Origin: Datnioides undecimradiatus
Lineage: Eukaryota > Chordata > Actinopteri > Lobotiformes > Datnioididae
Assembly (NCBI GenBank): GCA_008933995.1
Contig: WARS01000031.1
Span: 2,632,001 to 2,696,000 of the forward strand
DNA: 64,000 nucleotides
Reading direction: 5' to 3'
Under the pieces are notes generated by a model, which saw only the letters and a program-made list of their open reading frames with translations, was not told the origin of the DNA and did no database searches. The stretch's first letter is position 1, and each line of letters starts with the position of its first letter. The position numbers and the translations under genes are program-made. Shown here piece after piece: positions 35,801 through 46,900 of the stretch.

Positions 35801-38800
35801 CTCCTGTTTAAGCAGCCCCGAGGCGGAACTATTAATGCGCTTTCAGTGTGCATTATCTGCTTTTGTTTGTCCGCATACCGTGCAGCCTGCATCCACACCA
35901 TAATGTCAGGCAATATATAACGCCCGAGCGAAGCCTCTCCTCTTCCGTATTTTGCTCGCTGAGGCCAAAGAGGTGGCGTATTTGGGTTGGTTTTTTTTTG
36001 AAGGTTTTGCGTAACAGCGCGTCTCCACCAAGTCGTGATACACCGCGTGCCATTTAGAGATGGCCTATTTGTGTAAAATTAGATATTCGGAGAATTAAAA
36101 ATAAGCATTTCCTGCACCGCTTTGCAGATAGCGAGGAGGCTAGGCGATTTTTATCAAAATAAGCTGTTGGAAATAAAGTGTTTAAGCACAAAATATATCC
36201 ATATATTTACAATTTAATCCATTTGATACAACATGAGTCCTCCTATATGCATTTTCTACATCCTTAATACAGCCAAAGATGATTCCAGTCTTGTCATTTA
36301 ATATACTCCATATAATGTGATTCCTGGAGTCATCTCACCTATATAAATATATAAACCCCATGAATATGAGCTTAGAGGAGGCTTGTCGTTTCACTTCTGT
36401 GAAATGTAAGTGTGTTAAAACATTTGGATGGCAACAGGCACTGGAGGCTAACAAAGATGTGAACTTATTGAAAACAATTCTGCTTCTGCATGCTTTTAAA
36501 GTGAGCCATCTCCACAACAGATGGATGACTCCCCTGCAAGTGCTCTGCAGTGTAGTAACCAGCTTTCACAGGTTATTATTACCAAATGTCAGCTAAACAA
36601 ACGCATTTAAATTATATACACAGAGCTCGATCCGAGAATGAAAGCGCTTTGCCTCTCGATACTCTGTTTCCCCTCATCGGGAACAAACTGGGAACCATTC
36701 ACTCTCTTTATAATGCAGAATTCAAATAAAAATGTCAGCGGAGCCTCAACCTTTCAATGGGTGATGAACGTTTGCAAACTCCACCTCTGATGAATACAAG
36801 AGTGAACATAATGGGGAAATAGCAGCTCATTATCCTTGTGACTTGGCCCTGGTCCAGTGCAAAGATTTATTGTGATGTGTTTGCTATATTGCCATCATGA
36901 TTCTTCCCTGCACGAGCTTATGAGCTGGAGAGCTCTTGTTTGGCATGTAGCAGTATGGGAGTGGATGCTCACACCTGCTTAATGAGTCACTCCCACCTCC
37001 AACACACCCGGGGACATGCCAAGATAGATATAGCCCTCCCCGAAGGCTCACAGGAGGTGAGGGCAAACTCTGGATGACAAAGAGTTGCATCAGCAATCAC
37101 TGAGCGACATGACTCCAAAGAGGATAAAAAAAAAAATGCACACTGCACAAGGGGGCTGTTCCAAACAAGTAATTCATAAATAAATCACTTGGCATCTCAT
37201 TAGAAGAGCAAAAACAACAACATGGTCTCTCTCATTTCTGCAAATACAACACAACTGAAGGTGGCGTATCAAGAGAGGGCTTTTGGCTTGGCTTGTGTCT
37301 GAAGCTTTAAGGATTGAATTTCTGAATGAAAATAACAAAATGTCCAACAACAGGGAGCAAAAAGGGAGTTGTGAGCAGTGTTAGGATCTTACTGACTCGA
37401 CGGACAGAGGGTCAAACAGACGTATGACACATTGGCCTGTGTTAAGGCAACGGGGAGTCTTTCTGAAAACTGACAAAACCACTATTTCATTGGAACTGAG
37501 GTGTAAGATTTCTTTAGGTTTAAGATTTCTCAATGCGCCGCCAGCAACAATGACTTCAAACTATCAGAGGTGTTGGGATGGAACCCTTTATCTTCGCATG
37601 TCATGTGGCAGGTGTTAATCACCCCATTCATAGCTAAACGCACAAGAACACTTGGGTCTCCTCACATCTTCCCCGCTCACAACCTTTTCCCTGTTTGTGC
37701 AGCAGAAAAGAAGAAACAACCACCAGGAGCTGACAACACGACGCACTTGTATAACCTTTCAAGGCTTCTCTTGCCAAATGCAGCACAAAGCTGACAGGTC
37801 CGCAATGCCGAAAGCTTCACTTAACAAGTAGAATTATGCCTCCTTGTGCGAGAGAGGAACCACGTAACGCGGACGAAATGACATTTTGTGAAATGTCATT
37901 TTCACTGGGGATAAAGGAAGGCGATAAGGGTATTTTGATCAAAGTGAAATTGCATTCCCCCCTCGACAGGAAAACACATCAACTGAGGAAACATTTTTGT
38001 ATGAGGTTGGATGACGTCAAACCAGATGAGGGCGAGCCGGAGAACAGTTGAGAAAACTCAGGACTGGTAAACAGGTAAACTCAGCACGAGCCTTTTATAA
38101 TCAAATGCTGGACTGAGGAGCCTGTGTCTTCCCTCCTGTGATAACAATAACCTTGATTGTAATAATCAGGCAGTGAAGACCAGTCATCAAAGCTTCACAT
38201 ATACTCTTCCTTCCACATCCTCATACAAGCTGATACATTATTTCTATAGTGGCATAGACTGCAACTCACTCCATAGCCTATTACGCCTCTCCCTGTCTCT
38301 GTCTCTGTCTCTGTCTGTCTGTCTCTTTCCTTGGCTTATGCCACCCCCCTCCCTCCCTCTCACTCCTCTTCCTCTTCCCCCCAATCCAATACCACCACAG
38401 CATCAATAACCTTTGCATGGTTCACTGCTGAAGGAAAACACACTAATCATGCCCCCAAATTACTTGGAAATGCTGAAACATTTGCTCTGACTCAAAAAGC
38501 AGACATTTTTCATTTGCCACACAAATGAGCCTGTAGAAAACTAAATCAGTGGCTTGATTTTGCCTCCTGCTTGGGTTAATATGACATATCCTGCCACCAT
38601 GTCTACACATACATTTTTTTTTACCAAAGCAGAGGCAGAGATGAGACACCTTTCCCTCATCAAAATGAAAAAAATGAATAAATAAATAAAAAAAAAATCA
38701 ACCGATAAGTTTGTCCAACCCTGACTCACTTGTAGTCTGACACGCAGGAAATACAAAATAGGCTACCTATGTTTTATTATTTCGGGAAGTTGCTTGGATT

Positions 38801-38866
38801 CACTGACGTGCTGCATGTTCACACGCTGAGAGACACACTTGAACGGTTTGCATGATCGAACATTTC

Positions 38867-38915
<49 letters not shown>

Positions 38916-38919
38916 ACAG
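38867..38919. repeat. (CT)n(CA)n compound microsatellite
   Basis: About 12 CT units run straight into about 14 CA units. Confidence 0.95.
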
Positions 38920-39186
38920 TGAGCATCATGAATCCTTGTAGTCCCGCAGTGGTCCAACGTATAAAATGTCTTTACAGTCAGAACAACTCCATCCACTGTG
39001 TATTAATAACTTATCGTGGGCTTCATTACTGTAAAATCACAATCGTGCCACTGTGACGAATAACTGATAATTAAAGATTCGGAATAAGGTTCACGGCTTC
39101 GCCTCCTGCCAGAACTTGTTTAAACATGCCTGTTAATTGGATGAAGGTGTTGGTGATGAAGATGATGGTGGTGACTAAAGCATTAG

Positions 39187-39240
39187 CGGCAGCAGCGACG
39201 GCGGCGGCGGCGGCGGTGGTGGTGGCGGCGGCGGCGGGCG
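39187..39240. repeat. GCG/GTG trinucleotide tract
   Basis: Triplet-biased CpG-rich tract (GCAGCGGCG then GTGGTGGTGGC units). It reads as poly-Ala/Val on plus, but with no supporting gene context. Confidence 0.8.
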
Positions 39241-39837
39241 ATGTAGCCTACATTTCCATAATGATTAAGATGATTAATTTTCGCTCTAAATATATCGTGA
39301 CGCCCGCCCAGCAATGAGTCGAGATTTCCGCCATCTATAGCCCGAAATAATCAATAGCCTATTTTTAATTTACATCAGATCGTCGTCTTGGATACCTTAA
39401 CAAGTTATTACATTTCATGAATGAAAGCGTTGTGGCAAAGTGGGCAAGCGCAATCCGAAATGTTTATTATTATTATTATTATTAAAAAGCCATATCTATG
39501 GTTTATATTGAAAAAAAATGCACGTCCTTAATTGAAAACCAGATTTCGCCGAATCCTTTTAGCCCCCAAAGTGCAAGAATTGATCGCAAGGGAAAGAAAA
39601 AACGACACACAAAGGCCAACATTTACATTATGAAAAAGCAGCAAAGACATTAGCTGTATGAAACAATCTAGGATATTATTAAGGATAATCCTTATTTCTG
39701 CAGAATGCATGTATTTATTTGGATTTTCTCGTTAAATAAATAGGCCTACCGAAAGAATTTCATCTGATTTTTGCAATGAAACCTACCATCAGGTTTGTTA
39801 TTGACGCCCACCCCAACTCTGCAGAGCTGAGAGTGCA

Positions 39838-39882
39838 GAGAGAGAGAGAGAGAGACAGAGAGAGAAAGAGAGAGAGAGAGAG
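39838..39882. repeat. (GA)n microsatellite
   Basis: Imperfect AGAG tandem run of about 45 bp. Confidence 0.9.
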
Positions 39883-41615
39883 GGGAGATTCTCGGTAAAG
39901 ATAACACACGCGGAGACGCACGCACACAGTTGCGAGCGCACGCAGGCGCACGCCCGCACACAAACACAAGCAACCCCATTTATGGACTGATCCGCTGACG
40001 TACATTGCAGAAAAGTGCTATAAAAAAACCTTCATACATACAAAGTGTGTCGTGCCACCCCACAGACCCCTCCTAACCCGCCTCCGCTCATCCCTCCTCC
40101 TCCACCCAACACGCCCACGCCCACACCATAATCCCACGTCTCAGTACAAAAAATAATAATAAAAATACTGCTACATGGCCAGAAAATAGGCATTCTGCAA
40201 ATAAAAGATTATATTTATATACAAAATACAGACCGGAAAAGATGCTGCAACAATGGCAACCTAACTCTGTCGTGGCATCTGAGAATAAAAGGCCAAATAT
40301 TTCTTTAAAGTATCACAATTTTCCCGTTCTTATATAAACTAAAATGCTCATCGTTTCGTTTCAGAAATTATTGACTGATTATAATTTGTGCAATAAACGG
40401 TTTTGTGGTATAGATAAGCCGGAAACGTGGCTATTATAGTTGCGACACAGCCTTTATTAAAGGAGCATTTTTATGAATGTCGGGCAGCCTAATAAGTAAT
40501 ATAATCTATTTCGGTTTCACTGTCATATGAAATGAGAAGTAATAGGCTGTAATATGCAGAAACCGATCTGCGCGCGTTACATTGGTGGGTAAACTAACCG
40601 AAAACGCAAGCGAAGAAGTCACATAATTCAAATACAATTAGTAATTTGCTGGATAAGATTCGTTTTGGAGTATTTGTTTAAGAAGGCAGCCTGCAAGAGG
40701 AGTCTTGATTAAAACAGGACTGCCAGTGGGCGTTGGGGCTTTTCTCTTCTCTTGCAGTTGTTTTTGCCATGCAATTGCTTCGTCTTGGATCAGAAATCTT
40801 AAATCTTTGACCAGAGGAGGAGAAAAAAAGAAGACGAGAGAGGGAGTGAGTGAGGGATGCAGAGAGAGAGAGGAAATAGACAATATCCACCGCTTCTGCA
40901 TCGGTGCGAGACGATTTTTTAGGCTACAAGTCCTTCAGGAGAGCAGATAAATAAAATCCCGTTGCAGTTTTTGTGTGCTGATCACCTAAATCTAACTGTC
41001 TCGCGTGATGGACTTTACGCGTGCCTCAATTTTAAATGAAAAAGAAAGCAAAAGGAGTAAAAAAAATCGATGCTTCCTGAACAATTGCATATCAAGCCAT
41101 CTTATCTCTCTCCATCACATTCAGCCATAACATCTGTCAGTGGATGCACTTTGACCACGCCCATCTTTATTGTAATTTTACACAGGAATAATAGAACAAT
41201 TTGTATACTGTAAAAGAGACTCGCCTCGGCGAAGCCGGCAAATTACACGAGTCAAAGCGATTAAGAATTAATTCATCTTTCTCTCATTCTTTCTTTCTTT
41301 TTTTTACATTATTCATCCGTAGCCTGCGTTTGACAGGTCGACACGGAGCCGTGTATGGACAAAAGAGGGGGTAGGGTAGCAGGTGAAGTGAAAAGCACCT
41401 TATGAATGAAACCGTGGAGCGGTCGTAGTAAAAACACAAGTGATTTGATGGCGATGACGGGAGGGGGGGCGATGAAGGGAGGGAGGGAGGGAGGGAGGGT
41501 GGTGGTGGGGGGTGGAGGGGTAAAGAGTAGGGCTATTTTTGGTCGATAACAAAATCCGGAGGGTTTGACATCAAGACAAAACATGAATGCAGCAGACTAA
41601 ACAAGAAAAATAAGC

Positions 41616-41682
<67 letters not shown>

Positions 41683-41683
41683 G
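41616..41683. repeat. (GATA)n microsatellite
   Basis: Perfect GATA array of about 68 bp (about 17 units), the second in the bdnf 5' region. Confidence 0.95.
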
Positions 41684-42214
41684 AAAGACAGGCTTTTCCA
41701 GACAATTTTATGATATGCACCAGCATCAGCTACTCCAGTTCGTGCAGGCTGGAAGGATCACTGCAGCGTCTTAAGTCCCATATTGGGAGCATGATTAGGC
41801 ACAACGCAACGATTACGCAAATTATGTTGCAGCAGGCAGTGTTCGGAAACTCCAGAAAGGCTTCAAAAAGCTCTGTTCTAAAAATCCCCAAGCACGAAAA
41901 CGAGTCCCAATTTAAAAACGTCTCACATGACTTCAATGCGAACGAGCACGCATCAGTATTTCACAAATGTAACTTCAAATTTAGAAGGAAAACATAATCA
42001 TGGTGATGAAAAGATGGTCTACGAGATGTTGGTCACCTGGATCGGGTTTCATATCGGAGTTATTTCGGTCACTGATGCCCACAATTAAGACACTGCCAAG
42101 GCGAAGGCTGCATGCTGTAGTTTTTAAAGCCGAAGTTCATTTGAGAAAAGCCAGAAGCCCGTAAAGACGACAGGAACAAAAGAGTGACATGAAAACAATG
42201 GATTGTGCTCTTAC

Positions 42215-42278
42215 CTTTACAAGGGCTGACAACCACTATGTGCGTGGTTAGATCTCCGCGACCAAGACTTGCATGTCC
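42215..42278 (-). other. bdnf: Candidate bdnf 5' exon III
   Basis: A strong donor, CCCTTGTAAAG|GTAAGAGC (GT at 42213-42214), lies about 95 bp downstream of a TATA-like CTATAAGCCC on minus (42301-42310). With a usual 30 bp spacing this predicts a leader exon of about 60 nt. It falls between exon II and exon IV, the place of mammalian exon III. No sequence match to mammalian exon III was recalled, so identity rests on order and signals. Confidence 0.45.
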
Positions 42279-42303
42279 CAAAGTTTAACGCAGTGTGGGG
42301 GGG

Positions 42304-42309
42304 CTTATA
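42304..42309 (-). promoter_or_regulatory. TATA-like box of candidate bdnf promoter III
   Basis: TATAAG on minus, in a local CpG-bearing context about 30 bp upstream of the predicted exon III start. Confidence 0.35.
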
Positions 42310-42525
42310 GGTACCGAGAATGTGGTGTGCAAAAGACGAGACGACCTGACATTTCAACTTTCACAATGCCCTACAAAAACACATCTTAAAGCACGAGCTC
42401 TTTTAACGGCAAGCGCTTTTCTTTTTCCTCTTTTAATGACAAATTTGCCTCTTTTTTTTTTTGCTCTTTAGAATCCCGTTTTATTTTCCGATTACAGACC
42501 ACAGGCTCCCTCAGAATAAGCTTAC

Positions 42526-42670
42526 CAAAAGTTGAAAAAACAATCCCAGGTTTGGCAAAGGGGGGCTGGGAAAAGAGAGAAAGAGAGTTGGCGTCCACTC
42601 GGCGTTTTAGTCCATGCACGACTCCGGTGCCTCTGTCCAACGTGCTGAAAGCATAACACAGCCAGGGTAA
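42526..42670 (-). other. bdnf: bdnf 5' exon II with RE1 silencer
   Basis: Donor CAACTTTTG|GTAAGCTT (GT at 42524-42525). The upstream part carries the RE1/NRSE that marks mammalian exon II. A TATA-like GTATATAG (about 42693-42700) predicts a start near 42665-42670, so the RE1 sits close to the exon's 5' end as in mammals. Exon II leaders are noncoding. Confidence 0.7.
42629..42649 (-). promoter_or_regulatory. RE1/NRSE (REST binding site)
   Basis: The minus strand reads TTCAGCACGTTGGACAGAGG, then C. The rat/human BDNF exon II element, recalled as TTCAGCACCTTGGACAGAGC then C, differs at two of 21 positions. Both halves needed for REST binding (TTCAGCAC and GGACAG) are intact. Confidence 0.85.
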
Positions 42671-42749
42671 CTATGAGGGGCCAAGAAAATATCTATATAC
42701 TTTTGTTTGAGTGCCCACTTTAAACTGCTTTTTTACTCTGCTGCTTCCC

Positions 42750-42765
42750 CGCGTCTTGTCACGTG
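42750..42765 (-). promoter_or_regulatory. E-box CACGTGAC upstream of bdnf exon II
   Basis: CACGTGACAAGACG on minus, preceded by a poly-G run and GGTTTGGCAAAGG. I recall a similar pair (TTTGGCAAAG then CACGTGACAAA) in mammalian BDNF upstream DNA, where E-boxes bind USF/bHLH-PAS factors. The site is seen; orthology is tentative. Confidence 0.4.
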
Positions 42766-43419
42766 TATCCCCCCCCCCCCCTCTCCTTTGCCAAACCAGT
42801 CCTGTTAATATTTGATCACATGTTGGTCGGACATTTCCTTCCAGATAACAGCACCTATATCACAAACGCCGGTTCAATTCAGTGTATAGTCGCCTCAAAA
42901 AAAAAAACAAAACAGGAAGAAAAAGACCCGCTCTCACGCCAAATTACAACTGGCACCGCTGATACTGATACCTCATTGTTCCTAATGTCATGCTTTATGG
43001 AAAGTGTCACAGGTAAGTGGCACATGTTGCTTGCTGTTTTAAGAAAAAAAAAACATGGACACCGCACAAAAAGGAACATGCATACATGCATAAAATATAA
43101 AGCCCTCACTGCCAACACACACAGCCCTCCAAGACAGTCCTCAGCCTACATCACATCCACACATTGCGCACAGACACAATGTAATATTTCCTTACCTCTC
43201 TCACTGTACCGGCATATCCTGAGCGAGAAATGCCACACAATCTTTTTTCACACAAGCTTTGTCAACATCAGCCTCATCAGACATTGGGTCTCGATACTGA
43301 GTTTCTCAAGTAGCCACTGAGTCCAACCCTTCCAGCAATGCGTTGCCAGACTAAATAGCAAGCACGACTATTTACTGGTAATCATCCTTTATATGCCGTG
43401 TGTTTCCATTGCTACTTAC

Positions 43420-43872
43420 CATTTTCCCCTACGCTGTCCTGGAGATAGAAGTGTCTTAATATCCACTCACTCCAACAGATGCTGGTAGGTAATGTGTCTT
43501 GTTTGAAGTCATCATATGAGAACTTCTGCTGTGCTCAGTAGATCGCCCACCACTTCGCTGACTTATGAATCTAATAACCCTTTGCAATATCGGCGTGCTT
43601 AAACTCTCTTAGGCAACACCTTGGTGGCTCTACAGTAAAGACAAATATCAACAAGCCCGGGTTGTCAGAAAAGCTTGTACATATACGTAACACCCTCGCC
43701 CGGACAACGCCATTAGGGGTCTTACGTGATTGAAATAAGCGACGGCAATCCAAGTTTATGGGGGTACTAGTTCCTGACTGCTCGCTCGCTCACTGCCTCA
43801 AATCTTTGAATCCGCATCGGGCAACAATGGCAGACACATAAAACTTATCCAAAAAAAACAACATATCCATAT
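43420..43872 (-). other. bdnf: Candidate bdnf 5' exon I, ending in ATG
   Basis: The donor GGGGAAAATG|GTAAGTAGC has its GT at 43418-43419, so the exon's last codon is ATG (43420-43422) with A at -3. Joined to the coding exon (TTC CAC CAG GTT AGA AGA GTG ATG) it gives MFHQVRRVM, the +8-residue preproBDNF start that mammalian exon I transcripts use. An in-frame TAG lies three codons upstream, so the extension is exactly eight residues. A strong TATATAA at 43898-43904 predicts the cap near 43868-43872, making the exon about 450 nt, similar to mammalian exon I. Confidence 0.6.
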
Positions 43873-43897
43873 TCACGTGTTTATGTTATAGACTGTG

Positions 43898-43904
43898 TTA
43901 TATA
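43898..43904 (-). promoter_or_regulatory. TATA box of candidate bdnf promoter I
   Basis: TATATAA on minus within GAGTCTATATAACAC, with the SRE-like CCAAAGAGGG just upstream. It lies about 480 bp before the predicted exon I donor. Confidence 0.45.
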
Positions 43905-43909
43905 GACTC

Positions 43910-46900
43910 CCTCTTTGGCGAAGGGCCATAGGCCTATTACGCATACGCACAACTGGTCATTTGGCTTTTTCTGACACGGACGATGCACAAGCCAGGTCGA
44001 TTTTCACAAAACAAATATCACATTAATAGCGCCCCTGTGTCTCCCTGTCAAGTTCTTCAGGAACTTGTTGCTGCTCAAAAAGACCCCCCTCCCCCTCTCT
44101 CCGCTTTCTTTTCTCCCACCCCCCGTTTGCTGGACCGAAAACACTCTCAGATATACTTACATTGTCCAATTCTGTTAAACTGCTGCGTTGTGTGTTTCCG
44201 GACAGATTGGGGTAGAAATAAAAAAAAAAAGTTAATCCACGTCCTCCAGAGGCGTAATTACACAGAGAGAGGCGATCAGAGCGATTAAAAGCCAGGAATG
44301 ATACTTTTCGATCAGGAATATCTGGAAGTTCAAAGGCGAAATCTGTTTTCAGTAAAATTCCATCAGTTGCACTGCCAACACTCAGCCATCTGATTGTTAT
44401 GCAGTGACGAAGCGCTGTGCTTGCAAGTGAAGCCCCAAATGTACGAAGTAACATGAGTAATAGGTGATATTTGTCTGACTCTTTGCCAGCAATCCAAAAC
44501 TTTCTACAGTGTTTGTAAGAAAAGTGTCATTCTTGTGGTATAAATTACTTTTTTTGTCATAGTTTATGGAAATCACGCCGCATGGGTGGCGCGTTATTGG
44601 AACCTGTAGGCGTGCGTCTGCAAAGAGACAATAGCAGCAATCTGACAAATCCACGGACTTCTCTCACAAAACAAAACACACGCAAAAAAAAGCTGCTCAT
44701 CAAAGTGTTTTAGGTAACTTAATACCACTCAGACCAGCTACTGGGGAACACAGAGTTTGTCTTCCGCCTCTACACGTGAATCATGGGTTTTAAAGGGGGG
44801 GGGGGGGCAACGCTGTCGCTCCCTCCTCATACATGAACTGAAATAAAACGCATTTACCTGAGTATTTCAAATGCAGCTTTATGAGCTCAGAAGGGGGGCA
44901 GAAAGATGAAAGTCAGCGTCACTTGTCAATATGGTACCAATGAAACTTATGACACACTCATAAGTCTTTTCTTGGCAAATATGGTTGATTCTAATTTGGT
45001 CTGACTATGCATGTACTCTGTCATCCTGCTTGTAGAGGCAGGCGCCCAAAAAAACCCCTTCTTTTCTTTGCAGTTTGTGTCAATACATTTCTATCTCAAA
45101 GACACAAGATGGCATAATCAGATAAAATTAGAGTCATTTTTTTTATTATAAGTACTATCTGCCAAGAAAGATGCACTTTTTTTCATGTGCCGCACAGGCA
45201 ACAAGTGCTGGACTTGAGAGTCACACATAGCTTATTATCCTTGAACTCACTCCTCTCTAAATGTAGGCTTTTCACACAATGGCTACTCATTACAGGCTAC
45301 TAATAAAAGGGAGTGACGTAAAGAGAGAGGTAACACATATCAGCTCGGCGTGGACAGCATGCTGTGGATGAACAATTCCCTTCGTTCGCTTCACATGATT
45401 AAATGATTAGGATGTATGTGTCCCATCACCTCTCGGGCTCCTACATCATCCTACTCTCAGTCCTTTTTGCTTCCTGACGTGGTAACTTGACTTGCTCCTA
45501 CTTGTGATGTTGTTAACACTTCCTCTGCTCCCACAGCTTTTCGCAGACTCTGTTACTGACTCATGCTCGTCCCTTTTCCACTATCCGTGCCCTCCCCCGC
45601 ACTCTTCACCACAATATCTTATGGCTGAGTCCGAGGTCACAGATCAATCACTTCATCCCCTGGGCTGCATATGACTGCATGGCATTTTGCTCTATGGTCT
45701 GCCAAGATACTTCACCTCTTTTGAGCGTACTCTTGGAACTTTTAAGTGTTTGAGTGGAATATGTTTTGGCAGAGGGAGTGTTATTAAAATGTGTAGCCAA
45801 CGTGCTGCGCCGCGGGATAAATATGGAGATGAATGTTGCACCATTAATGATCTTTGTGGTCTGTACAGAAAGACTGAGATTGGTGTACAGTAGCTACTCA
45901 TTAGGTACAGTAAACGCAGCAAAGAAGATATACGATGTTCGAATATCAGCATGAGCAGCTGCAGTAACGGTCTTTAGTGGTTTGCTCATTACCACTTGTT
46001 GTTACTACTCTGTGAAACTGTCTATACTTTCCAAAGAACCAATCGGCCTTCAAGACCTCATCCTATGCCAGTTAATCCAACCTTTCTCAAGAAGCTGACA
46101 ACAATCTGCCCACAAAACCCTGAAAAACAAATCCCTGGCTACACATTTTCTAATGACAACAGTCCAAAATTAATCACACACATGCACAAAAAAAGGTATT
46201 GTTACAGCCATTATAACACGGCAGTCATCATACTTCCCTGTTTACATCTGCTAATTACATTTGGGCCCTGTCTGGTCTCTGGAATCATTACTAAAATGTA
46301 GAGTGCCAGCCTAAAATTTTGAGTCCATCAGCACTCCCCCCCCCCGCCACGTAATGACAACTATTAAGCGAGGATGGATCCAGTCAGGGATATGTGTATC
46401 ATTATTACTCTGTCTTAATCTTTGTTCCATAAATATTGATAACAAGAGCCCCACGTCATGTGTTACTAGTACCTGCTGTTAAAAATAGAAGGCCGGCTGA
46501 TGGCAGGTTATCTCTTACTGTCAGATCCCCCTCCCACCCGCCTCACCCCGGCTCGTTCCTACCTCTTGTATCTACAGGAAGTTGAGCTCTGGGACAAACA
46601 AAGAGCAGACAGAAAACAACAAATACTCTGATTACACACCAGCAAATCAAACTGATGGTCCCTGTGTCTCTCCCATTCAGTCTTTAACACTCAAACAAAG
46701 TGTAGTTTGTTAATAATAATAAGAGGAAGAAGGAGACGAAGAATGATAAACTGACATGTATATTAAGTCTTGATTAATTTACATTAAAACCACAATTTTT
46801 TCTTCTTTCTTCATAATGAAGCAGTCAAAATAGCTTAATCCAGTCACCCTGTTGACAATGTGCTTCATGCTGTACATCTGTCATTCTGTCGTGCAGCTTC

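Larger units (their letters stand above)
35801..42214 (-). other. bdnf: bdnf intron between exon III and exon IV
   Basis: No coding sequence seen. It holds a perfect CRE at 38012-38019 and microsatellites: CT/CA at 38867-38919, a GCG/GTG trinucleotide tract at 39187-39240, GA at 39838-39882 and GATA at 41616-41683. CpG-rich patches lie at 39.1-40.6 kb. The open frames here follow the simple repeats. Confidence 0.45.

Noticed and set aside
42763-43320. 185-codon plus-strand frame over the bdnf exon I-II region
   Set aside because: It starts at a GTG in the E-box, runs through poly-C and poly-A tracts and matches no family. The sequence is better explained by minus-strand bdnf leaders.
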